Below, piece by piece: positions 5,548 to 11,314 of a DNA stretch of 11,314 nucleotides (its first letter is position 1; the number at the start of each line of letters is the position of its first letter). Origin of the DNA: Alphaproteobacteria bacterium. Its GTDB lineage: Bacteria > Pseudomonadota > Alphaproteobacteria > Rs-D84. The translations under genes and the position numbers were made by a program. The notes beneath the pieces are model-generated. The model saw only the letters and a list, made by a program, of their open reading frames with translations. It was not told where the DNA came from and searched no databases. The stretch is from contig JAEEQU010000030.1 of the NCBI GenBank assembly GCA_016285415.1, positions 1 to 11,314 on the forward strand. Reading direction: 5' to 3'.

Positions 5548-6918
5548 ATGACAAGATTCACCAAGATTACCGCATCTGTGGGCCCCAGTTGTGAAACGGC
5601 ACGCGTGTTGAAACAAATGATTTTATCGGGGGTAAATGTTTGCAGATTAAATTTTAGTCATGATACCGGGGATGTTCAGGGACATAAAATAGATTTAATT
5701 CGTAAAATATCTGATGAATTAAATACACCGGTCGGAATCATGATTGACCTGCAGGGGCCAAAGCATAGAATCGGTAATTTTGCGACCGAAGAAAAATATA
5801 ATATTAAACCAGGCCAAATATTTACATTTGATTCAAATGATGCACCAGGAAATGCGAATCGGGTTCAATTGCCTGATATGGATGTTATACAATCCGTTAA
5901 GGTTGGGGACAGAATATTATTAAATGATGGCAAAATAGAAATGCAGGTTCTAGAGGTTAACCCAGATTCTATTAAGACAAAGGTTATTCGTGGAACAGAA
6001 ATATGGTCGCGTCGTGGGTTTAATCTGCCGGATACAGAAATAAAAACGTCTGTGTTAACCGAAAAGGATAGGGCAGATTTGGAATATGCAATTACCAAGG
6101 ATCCTGACTGGGTCGCGGTTTCTTTTGTTCAGCGCAGTGAAGATATAGCCGAAGTTCGCGATTTTATAACCGCGCGGACATCACGCCCAATTAAAATTAT
6201 GGCGAAAATAGAACGTAAAACCGCCGTGGAAAAAATTGCAGATATTGCGTCTATTGCCGATGGAATTATGATTGCGCGTGGTGATTTAGCGGTTGAATTA
6301 CCGTATGAACAGGTGCCTGCAATATCACGGCATATTATTCGTGAATGCCGGCGGTTGAATCGGCCGGTAATTATGGCAACGCAGATGTTAGGGTCTATGG
6401 TTGAAAATGAATTTCCAACGCGTGCAGAAATAAGTGATGTTGCAAATGCGGCATATTTGCGTGTTGATTCAACCATGACATCCGAAGAAACAACGATTGG
6501 TTCAAACCCAGTAAATGTAATTGAAACAATGGCCAAGATTTTATCTTATTCTGATTCGGATGCGATGGCAAATCCGGCGGATTGGGTGCGCAGTGAAAAT
6601 GCCCCAGAAAACGATTGGTCGCGTTCTGTATCATCTATGGCGTTTTTGAATCATGCGGGTGCAATATTTGTTTTTGCGCGTGATACAATTTCAACAACCG
6701 AAATTGCATCGCGTCGGCCAGATGTGCCGATTATTGCCGTATGCGATGATAAATTGATTGCAAATCAGCTATGTGTCTTACGTGGGGTTATGCCGGTCTA
6801 TATGCCTGATTTGTTTGCACAGCGCGATGCATTCGCAATTGCGCACATTGTCGGAATTAAATCCGACAAGATAGTTATCGTGGACGAAGACAAGGTCAGT
6901 TTGCGCAGTTTAGATTAA
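5548..6918 (+). CDS. pyk: Pyruvate kinase, divergent and C-terminally short
   Basis: Pyruvate kinase converts phosphoenolpyruvate and ADP to pyruvate and ATP, the last step of glycolysis. The 456-residue protein has R-L-N-F-S-H (33-38), the alphaproteobacterial-type D-L-Q-G-P-K (67-72), a B domain (about 75-160), the signature I-M-A-K-I-E-R (217-223) with catalytic Lys220 and metal ligand Glu222, metal ligand Asp246 in A-R-G-D-L, and A-T-Q-M-L (277-281) with Thr278. These numbers coincide with E. coli PykF, so the active site appears complete. Two things are odd. The block usually reading D-x-V/I-M-L-S-x-E-(T/S)-A-x-G-x-Y-P is changed to D-S-T-M-T-S-E-E-T-T-I-G-S-N-P (307-321). The C-terminal domain (about 340-456) is short and lacks the usual closing G-x-P-G-x-T-N segment. 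Altered subunit contacts or allostery are plausible. The gene is monocistronic and ends 3 bases from a convergent gene. Confidence 0.95.
   Translation: MTRFTKITASVGPSCETARVLKQMILSGVNVCRLNFSHDTGDVQGHKIDLIRKISDELNTPVGIMIDLQGPKHRIGNFATEEKYNIKPGQIFTFDSNDAPGNANRVQLPDMDVIQSVKVGDRILLNDGKIEMQVLEVNPDSIKTKVIRGTEIWSRRGFNLPDTEIKTSVLTEKDRADLEYAITKDPDWVAVSFVQRSEDIAEVRDFITARTSRPIKIMAKIERKTAVEKIADIASIADGIMIARGDLAVELPYEQVPAISRHIIRECRRLNRPVIMATQMLGSMVENEFPTRAEISDVANAAYLRVDSTMTSEETTIGSNPVNVIETMAKILSYSDSDAMANPADWVRSENAPENDWSRSVSSMAFLNHAGAIFVFARDTISTTEIASRRPDVPIIAVCDDKLIANQLCVLRGVMPVYMPDLFAQRDAFAIAHIVGIKSDKIVIVDEDKVSLRSLD
6848..6869. repeat. 8-bp inverted repeat near the end of pyk
   Basis: TTGTCGGA (6848-6855) and TCCGACAA (6862-6869) pair perfectly around a 6-base loop (ATTAAA). 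The hairpin ends 46 bases before the last base of the pyk stop codon, inside codons for I-V-G-I-K-S-D-K. No T-run follows on either strand, so it is not a standard intrinsic terminator; an mRNA 3'-end structure or chance are the alternatives. Confidence 0.35.
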
Positions 6919-6921
6919 TGA

Positions 6922-7191
6922 TTATTTCGCAATTGGTGGAAAACAATCGCCACCATCCAATGGACAGCAATTAAATCCTTGGTCGCCCATGTCTTTGAAT
7001 TCTTCCCCAGGGCAGCAACCGTTTATATCTGGGCTGGCATCGTCTTTACAGGTGACTTCTGTATCAAATTCTGGTTCATATATATTTTTATAATGGTTGC
7101 GTGTAAAATACCATGTTGCAAAGCATGTTACAACCGCCGTTATAACACCTGTAATTAAACAAGCTTTTAAAGAGTTTTTTTGTTTTTTCAT
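6922..7191 (-). CDS. Small membrane-anchored Cys-rich protein of unknown function
   Basis: An 89-residue protein I cannot assign. It has a basic N-terminus (M-K-K-Q-K), one hydrophobic segment (about residues 10-29), then a 60-residue domain with Cys at 48, 59, 60, 75, 76 and 83. Two C-C-P motifs stand out: N-G-C-C-P-G-E (57-63) and F-N-C-C-P-L-D-G-G-D-C (73-83). The charge pattern favours N-inside topology, which would put the Cys-rich domain in the periplasm where disulfides can form (inference). Cys11 in L-K-A-C resembles a lipobox, but no hydrophobic stretch precedes it, so lipidation is unlikely. A clear ribosome site (AGGGAG on the minus strand, 7197-7202) lies 5 bases before the ATG, supporting translation. 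It follows the LpoA-like gene after 19 bases, suggesting one operon and an envelope role. Its stop lies 3 bases from the pyk stop. Confidence 0.72.
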   Translation of the reverse strand: MKKQKNSLKACLITGVITAVVTCFATWYFTRNHYKNIYEPEFDTEVTCKDDASPDINGCCPGEEFKDMGDQGFNCCPLDGGDCFPPIAK

Positions 7192-7210
7192 GTTTTCTCC
7201 CTACTATTTT

Positions 7211-8812
7211 TTATTCGGATACTTCTACAGAATCTATATACGTGCGACTAACGTTTTCCAGTGGCACCGGTTTATAGCCATCTGCGGTTATTGTAAAACT
7301 GTCTTCGTTCTTGGGCAGAACCGTTGCCGGTTCTAATGCGGAATTGTTGACTGTAGATTTTGTAGCATAGTATGTCTTGGAACGGTATTTGCCTTTGAAC
7401 CGTTCTGGAATAGTTATGTAATCCATTGGGTTAACCCCAGGGGAATTCAATGACATTTCATTCGCTGGTGATATATAAACGTTGCTGGTTTTATATATTG
7501 GTAATGTAAATGCCGCCACTGGTGTTTTTGCAACTGTTGCCGTTCCATCGCCATTAAGGCGTTCAATTTGTAATGCACGTTCGTTTAGACCGTTCGGACG
7601 CAATCTGAATAATCCAGTTGTTCCCAGATACCCGCCAGGCATCATCAAATATGATGCCACACCATTTGCGGAATATGTCGCCCCAATTGCAAGTATTGTT
7701 GCATCATAACCAATTGCCGCCATACGAGACGCCTTGGTGCCAGTTGCAGATTCATACAAATTTGCAAAATTTGGCGATATTTCTGGTAATGTTGCGAATA
7801 CTGCGCCAGTCATTGTTATATCAGATGCAATATTGCTGTCTTCCCACATAGGTGTTCCATAAAACTGTGCATCACGGACACCCAAACCATAATACCGCAG
7901 GAAAGATGCCAGCGATTTTGTATCATCTGCATTCCCCAAGAACAAAACCGAATCGTATGGCAATGTGCCAAGTGTATCTGTGCGGTTTATACGTTCTAAT
8001 TGACGCGCCATAGATGATTTTTCAATTGGGGACAAATTTTCGTGATTTAATATTGCAGATAATATTTCCTTGGCGCGCGTGTTTGCCGCATTTCGCGCCG
8101 TATACATCGCCGCATCCATCGCCGTTGTTTTTATAGATTCTGTGTCACGTTCGTTATAATAAAAGATGCCAGCAGTTTCTATATCATATTCATTACTAAT
8201 AGATTTCGCCGCGCCTGCCATTACCTGACCCGATGGTGTATTCGGGGCAAGAATTATAAATTTATGTCCGCCCATTGCGTTCATTTCTTGTAAAATTGCC
8301 TCTATGGTATTTGAAGGCATAACCGCCATACTAAACACCCCGTCCCCGACCGCCGATGTATCAGATGTAAATGATAATGCGGGAATGCTGGTTGGTTTTA
8401 TATCACGCAATATTTTGGTGTTTTCGGCAAATACTGGGCCAATAATAACCTCTGGATTTGATGCGACCGCGGTTTGTATCACATTTGATACATCGTCTGT
8501 GCCGGTATCATAAAATGTCATTTGCAATTCACTTGGGGCAAATTGCATATATGCGGCCTCTATCGCGGGCAAAATTGTTTTGCCAATTGCGGCCTTGGGG
8601 CCACTGGTTGGTAATAACACCGCAATGGTATGCGTGTCAGATGTACCATACAGACCCGCACTAAATGACCCATATTGCAATTCGGCCGGCATACCAACAG
8701 GCGCATCATCGTAATCTGCAGACCAACGATTTCCACCCCCGCATCCAACCAAAAGTGGCACCAAAGTTAAGAAAGAAAGTAATCTTGTTATAATATGCAT
8801 TGAAAAATCCAT
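7211..8812 (-). CDS. LpoA-like penicillin-binding protein activator, periplasmic-binding-fold lipoprotein
   Basis: This 533-residue protein resembles the LpoA/YraM group of outer-membrane lipoproteins that stimulate peptidoglycan synthases. A signal peptide ends in the lipobox L-L-V-G-C with Cys24 as predicted lipid site. A type I periplasmic-binding fold follows: I-A-V-L-L-P-T-S-G-P (63-72), P-E-V-I-I-G-P-V-F-A (120-129), S-V-L-F-L-G-N-A-D-D (288-297), G-Y-D-A-T (368-372) and G-L-F-R-L-R-P-N-G (400-408). The N-terminal TPR part of E. coli LpoA is absent. A charged helical stretch (about 225-285) and a C-terminal tail of about 90 residues (441-533) go beyond the core fold, and I do not recognise the tail. 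The start is uncertain: ATG 8812 is given, ATG 8800 (after a weak GGAT) gives an equally good signal peptide, and ATG 8854 would run into rsmI. The divergent neighbour rsmI is the same partner as lpoA (yraM) has in E. coli, which supports the call; a plain amino-acid-binding lipoprotein is the alternative. Confidence 0.82.
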   Translation of the reverse strand: MDFSMHIITRLLSFLTLVPLLVGCGGGNRWSADYDDAPVGMPAELQYGSFSAGLYGTSDTHTIAVLLPTSGPKAAIGKTILPAIEAAYMQFAPSELQMTFYDTGTDDVSNVIQTAVASNPEVIIGPVFAENTKILRDIKPTSIPALSFTSDTSAVGDGVFSMAVMPSNTIEAILQEMNAMGGHKFIILAPNTPSGQVMAGAAKSISNEYDIETAGIFYYNERDTESIKTTAMDAAMYTARNAANTRAKEILSAILNHENLSPIEKSSMARQLERINRTDTLGTLPYDSVLFLGNADDTKSLASFLRYYGLGVRDAQFYGTPMWEDSNIASDITMTGAVFATLPEISPNFANLYESATGTKASRMAAIGYDATILAIGATYSANGVASYLMMPGGYLGTTGLFRLRPNGLNERALQIERLNGDGTATVAKTPVAAFTLPIYKTSNVYISPANEMSLNSPGVNPMDYITIPERFKGKYRSKTYYATKSTVNNSALEPATVLPKNEDSFTITADGYKPVPLENVSRTYIDSVEVSE

Positions 8813-8827
8813 TTTATTCTGTATTAT
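8800..8827 (+). promoter_or_regulatory. Predicted promoter of the rsmI-engB-addB operon
   Basis: TTGAAA (8800-8805) and TATTAT (8822-8827), each five of six consensus bases, are 16 bases apart. The implied transcript starts near 8834, leaving a leader of about 15 bases that contains the ribosome site AAAGGA (8836-8841), 7 bases before the rsmI ATG. The -35 box lies within the first codons of the LpoA-like gene on the other strand. Confidence 0.5.
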
Positions 8828-8854
8828 TTTACTACAAAGGATAAATAAATGCAA
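8826..8854 (-). promoter_or_regulatory. Possible promoter of the LpoA-like gene
   Basis: On the minus strand TAAAAT (8826-8831, five of six) lies 17 bases from a weak TTGCAT (8849-8854) that coincides with the first codons of rsmI. Transcription would begin only about six bases before ATG 8812. The -10 box overlaps the rsmI -10 box by two bases, so the two promoters would exclude each other. Only the -10 box is convincing. Confidence 0.3.
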
Positions 8855-9643
8855 ACTGGTCTTTATATAGTGGGGACACCGATTGGGAATTTATCAGATA
8901 TGTCGCCACGTGCCATAGAAGTTTTAAAGGGTGTTGATTTGGTCGCGGCCGAAGATACACGTGTGTTTGCCAAGATTGCATCGCATTTTGATATAAAAAC
9001 ACCGCGCATTTCATGTCATGAACACAACGAACGTGATGTTATCGGTGGAATCATTAATCGGGTGCGTGATGGGGCATCGGTTGCGGTTGTATCAGATGCC
9101 GGCATGCCAGGGATAAGTGATCCAGGTTTTAGAATTGTGCGCGCGGCACGTGATGCCGGCGTTCCAGTATTTATGGTTCCGGGGCCAACCGCGGTTATAT
9201 CTGGGTTGGTATTAAGTGGTTTCCCAACCGACCGGTTCACTTTTTGTGGATTTTTTGATGAAAAGAAATTGCGTGATGATAATAAAATTCGGCATACGAT
9301 AGTTTATTATGAAAGTCCAAATCGCGTAAAAAATACTATCGCGGCAATTGCGCGTGTTATGCCAGAACGGCAAATTGCGATTGTGCGTGAAATTACAAAA
9401 ATACATGAACAGGCAATAATTGGGTATCCGGCCGATTTGATAAATATTGATGATTTGCGTGGGGAAATTGTAATTGTTGTTGCGCCCGCCCCAGAACATA
9501 AAATGTCTGATGATGAAATATCAGAAATTGTTAATGATGTCGCGGCCAGTTCTACCAAGGGGGCGGCGGCAGATTTGGCGGCGCGCGCGGGCATATCCAA
9601 GAAAGAGGCGTATAAAAGGTTACTAAATCGGGATAAAAAATAA
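8849..9643 (+). CDS. rsmI: 16S rRNA (cytidine(1402)-2'-O)-methyltransferase RsmI
   Basis: RsmI uses S-adenosylmethionine to methylate the ribose of C1402 in 16S rRNA at the ribosomal P site. The 264-residue protein has the tetrapyrrole-methylase fold: L-Y-I-V-G-T-P-I-G-N-L-S-D (5-17), A-A-E-D-T-R (33-38), H-E-H-N-E (57-61), V-S-D-A-G-M-P-G-I-S-D-P-G (81-93), V-P-G-P-T-A (110-115) and Y-Y-E-S-P-N-R (153-159). The segment between G-F-F and Y-Y-E-S-P (134-157) is a little shorter than usual. The C-terminal L-A-A-R-A-G-I-S-K-K-E-A-Y matches the family's small helical end. A clear ribosome site (AAAGGA, 8836-8841) sets the start. It is the first gene of a plus-strand operon: the stop overlaps the engB start by one base (TAATG). 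It is divergent from the LpoA-like gene, as in E. coli yraL/yraM. Confidence 0.97.
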   Translation: MQTGLYIVGTPIGNLSDMSPRAIEVLKGVDLVAAEDTRVFAKIASHFDIKTPRISCHEHNERDVIGGIINRVRDGASVAVVSDAGMPGISDPGFRIVRAARDAGVPVFMVPGPTAVISGLVLSGFPTDRFTFCGFFDEKKLRDDNKIRHTIVYYESPNRVKNTIAAIARVMPERQIAIVREITKIHEQAIIGYPADLINIDDLRGEIVIVVAPAPEHKMSDDEISEIVNDVAASSTKGAAADLAARAGISKKEAYKRLLNRDKK

Positions 9644-10197
9644 TGATAAAATTTGTTGGTGCATTTGAAAAAGTATCTGATTTGCCGGAAACGCAGTTTA
9701 CGGAATATGCGTTTGCAGGCCGCAGTAATGTTGGAAAATCGTCATTGATAAATGCGATAGTTGGTGCACCTGTTGCGCGGACATCAAATACGCCTGGTCG
9801 GACACAGACATTGAATATGTTTAACATAGACGATCGTATATCTATTATTGATTTGCCGGGTTATGGTTATGCACGCGTATCACGTGTTGATGCAGAAAGA
9901 TGGATGATTCGTTTCCAAGAATACATAACAACGCGGCGACAATTAAAAAGATTATTTATTTTGATAGATTCCCGCATAGGGCCACGTAATTCTGATTTAG
10001 ATTTGATGAATTTTTGTGATATGAACGGAATTTCATATCAAATAATTTATACCAAAAAAGATAAACGCATTCGTGAACATGACCAGGTTGGTATTGTATG
10101 TGATGCGCATCCCGCAATGGTTGCGGATATTTTGGAAACATCTGCGGAAAAGAAATACGGTATAGATAAAGTAAGGGCAATAATTGGCATCAAATAA
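9643..10197 (+). CDS. engB: Ribosome-assembly GTPase EngB (YihA/YsxC)
   Basis: EngB is an essential GTPase in many bacteria, needed for late assembly of the large ribosomal subunit. The 184-residue protein carries all GTPase motifs: G1 G-R-S-N-V-G-K-S (26-33), G2 region S-N-T-P-G-R-T-Q (48-55), G3 D-L-P-G-Y-G-Y-A (70-77), G4 T-K-K-D-K (137-141) and G5 E-T-S-A (165-168). The A-F-A-G-R-S-N-V-G-K-S-S-L-I-N-A-I core is diagnostic of the EngB branch. It is shorter than the usual length of about 200 residues, mainly at the N-terminus and in loops. The ATG at 9643 shares its A with the rsmI stop (TAATG), so translation is probably coupled. The 3' end overlaps the likely addB start by 14 bases. Confidence 0.96.
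   Translation: MIKFVGAFEKVSDLPETQFTEYAFAGRSNVGKSSLINAIVGAPVARTSNTPGRTQTLNMFNIDDRISIIDLPGYGYARVSRVDAERWMIRFQEYITTRRQLKRLFILIDSRIGPRNSDLDLMNFCDMNGISYQIIYTKKDKRIREHDQVGIVCDAHPAMVADILETSAEKKYGIDKVRAIIGIK
10173..10177 (+). promoter_or_regulatory. Ribosome-binding site pointing to a TTG start for addB
   Basis: AAGGG inside the last codons of engB lies 6 bases before TTG 10184. No comparable site precedes the alternative addB starts GTG 10211 or ATG 10229. It therefore supports the TTG start, which also keeps the conserved N-terminal strand of AddB. Confidence 0.55.
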
Positions 10198-11314
10198 TAA
10201 TATTTTTTGCGTGTCCAATCCGGCAAAAATGCTGGATGGCCTGTGGCAAGTTATTTGCGAATCGGGCATAGATTTACCAAAAATACTAATTTTTGTTCCA
10301 AGTCGTCGCGCAGGTCGCACCATAGAAAAAATGATTGTGGATAAAATAGGACATGCGGTTATTTTGCCACATATTGTGCCATTGGGTGTCGGAATAGAAG
10401 GCGAAGATATAGAAGATTCAAATACTGCGCAGGTTGTATCATCACTGGAACGCGTCGTTAAAATGGCGGATATACTTTCGCATATTCCAAATATACGCAA
10501 TGTTGCATCTGCGGTTCCTGTGGCACATACTTTGATAACAATGCAAGATTATTTGGAAAATAGTGGCAAAGAAATATCGGATATAAATTGGCAAGATGTT
10601 ATTGGCGATGAATATGCATCACATTTTCAAAATAATTCTGCGATTTTATCAGTGCTGGGTCAGGTTAATAATGAAATATTTAATGGACGCGATAGTGAAA
10701 CAAAATTCAGGAATTCCGCCGTATACGCATGGTGTGATTATGTAAAAAAATTACCAGCAAATGATTCTTTGGTTGTTGTATGCGGGTCAACCGCCAGTGT
10801 CCCTGTTACACGAAATTTAATGACGGTTATTGCGGGAATACCAAATGGACGAATCATTTTGTCTGGAAAAATTGCGGGCAGGGCAGAAGATTTTGAATTA
10901 AATACGAATCCATATAATGCGGAATATGAATTTATAAAAGGCGTTGGAATTGCACCAGCGGATGTTCGTGAAATAGATGTTGGAAAATCGCATATAGATT
11001 TTATGAATATTGCATTTGGTAATGAATTTATAAATGCATCACCATATAACATGGAAAATTGCCATTTAATAGAAACTAATCGTGAATCAGAAGAGGCCGC
11101 GGCTGCGGCGGAAATCGCCACACGCGCGATTTCAGAACGCAAAAGTGTTTTGATAATTACACCAGATGCCGCCGGAAATCAGCGTTTACAAACAGAATTT
11201 AATCGCCGTAGAATTATCGCGGATTTTTCGGGTGGAATGTCTGGAACATCTGTACCTGCTGGCAGGGCGATTCTTAATTTATTAGATGATTGGATAGAAT
11301 CTGGTAATGGTGAT
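10184..11314 (+). CDS. addB: AddB subunit of AddAB helicase-nuclease, N-terminal part (3' end outside window)
   Basis: AddB pairs with AddA to process double-strand DNA ends for RecA-dependent repair, replacing RecBCD in Alphaproteobacteria and Firmicutes. The frame stays open to the window edge, giving 377 residues of a protein usually near 1000. Landmarks fit alphaproteobacterial AddB: N-terminal I-F-C-V-S-N-P (7-13), the strand I-F-V-P-S-R-R-A-G-R (36-45, usual 'LPTRRA'), L-P-H-I-V-P-L-G (61-68), V-V-V-C-G-S-T-A-S-V-P-V-T (197-209), N-P-Y-N-A-E-Y (242-248) and L-I-E-T-N-R-E-S-E-E-A (295-305), followed by L-I-I-T-P-D (323-328). A helicase Walker A is not seen, as expected for this lineage. 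TTG 10184 is chosen over GTG 10211 and ATG 10229 because of its ribosome site and N-terminal conservation; an in-frame TAA at 10181 bars anything longer. The C-terminal nuclease domain and a downstream addA cannot be seen here. Confidence 0.92.
   Translation, partial: MASNNNIFCVSNPAKMLDGLWQVICESGIDLPKILIFVPSRRAGRTIEKMIVDKIGHAVILPHIVPLGVGIEGEDIEDSNTAQVVSSLERVVKMADILSHIPNIRNVASAVPVAHTLITMQDYLENSGKEISDINWQDVIGDEYASHFQNNSAILSVLGQVNNEIFNGRDSETKFRNSAVYAWCDYVKKLPANDSLVVVCGSTASVPVTRNLMTVIAGIPNGRIILSGKIAGRAEDFELNTNPYNAEYEFIKGVGIAPADVREIDVGKSHIDFMNIAFGNEFINASPYNMENCHLIETNRESEEAAAAAEIATRAISERKSVLIITPDAAGNQRLQTEFNRRRIIADFSGGMSGTSVPAGRAILNLLDDWIESGNGD

Noticed and set aside
6129..6536. 135-codon minus-strand ORF opposite pyk
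   Set aside because: Antisense to the catalytic core of pyruvate kinase, whose motifs are unmistakable; the antisense translation shows no domain.
6935..6954. GGTGG / CCACC inverted repeat just after pyk, considered as a terminator
   Set aside because: A 5-bp stem with a 10-base loop and no T-run; explained as codons of the Cys-rich protein.
8813..8854. Longer start (ATG 8854) for the LpoA-like gene
   Set aside because: It would put 14 extra residues before the signal peptide and overlap the rsmI start and ribosome site; ATG 8812 or 8800 gives a normal lipoprotein signal.
10033..11142. Two minus-strand ORFs opposite engB/addB (155 and 134 codons)
   Set aside because: The plus strand carries clear EngB and AddB motifs through both; the minus-strand translations look like reversed codon bias.
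1..11314. Search for defence systems, CRISPR, mobile elements and RNA genes
   Set aside because: No regularly spaced repeats, transposase or integrase motifs, tRNA cloverleaf or rRNA segments were seen; every sizeable region is explained by housekeeping or small hypothetical genes. AddB and ComEC act in DNA processing but here look like core genes.

Overview
This window reads as a stretch of ordinary chromosome from an AT-rich, gene-dense alphaproteobacterium, probably host-associated with a streamlined genome. The lineage call rests on gapR (the DUF2312 nucleoid protein, essentially restricted to Alphaproteobacteria), an alphaproteobacterial-style AddB and ComEC, and the classic fmt/truA neighbourhood. 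Several proteins are shorter than their usual relatives (Fmt C-terminal domain, CTP synthase 522 aa, pyruvate kinase 456 aa, EngB 184 aa), and intergenic DNA is almost absent. No RNA gene, CRISPR array, insertion sequence, prophage gene or attachment site was seen, and no stretch of 300 bases lacks a gene.

Layout. (1) 1-1344, plus strand: 3' end of fmt, a small Cys-rich ORF of unknown function, and truA, tightly packed. (2) 1313-3247, minus strand: comEC, whose end overlaps the end of truA by 32 bases. (3) 3328-4896, plus: pyrG, with its own promoter region and strong ribosome site. (4) 4897-5463, minus: gapR followed by an RNHCP zinc-ribbon-like protein gene, ending directly against the pyrG stop codon. 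(5) 5548-6918, plus: pyruvate kinase. (6) 6922-8812, minus: a lipoprotein of the LpoA/penicillin-binding-protein-activator type followed by a small membrane-anchored Cys-rich protein, ending 3 bases from the pyk stop. (7) 8849-11314, plus: rsmI-engB-addB, a coupled operon that runs off the right edge.

The transcription units alternate strand: three divergent promoter regions (80, 84 and 36 bases) and three convergent junctions (32-base overlap, 0 and 3 bases). Most genes are housekeeping: initiator tRNA formylation, tRNA and rRNA modification, ribosome assembly GTPase, CTP synthesis, glycolysis, nucleoid structure, peptidoglycan-synthesis support, DNA uptake and double-strand break repair. 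I see no clear new multi-gene system. The least explained parts are the two small Cys-rich proteins (311-604 and 6922-7191), the RNHCP gene behind gapR, the C-terminal tail of the LpoA-like lipoprotein, the divergent pyruvate kinase, the G8 tract at 385-392, the apparently leaderless comEC promoter and the probable TTG start of addB.
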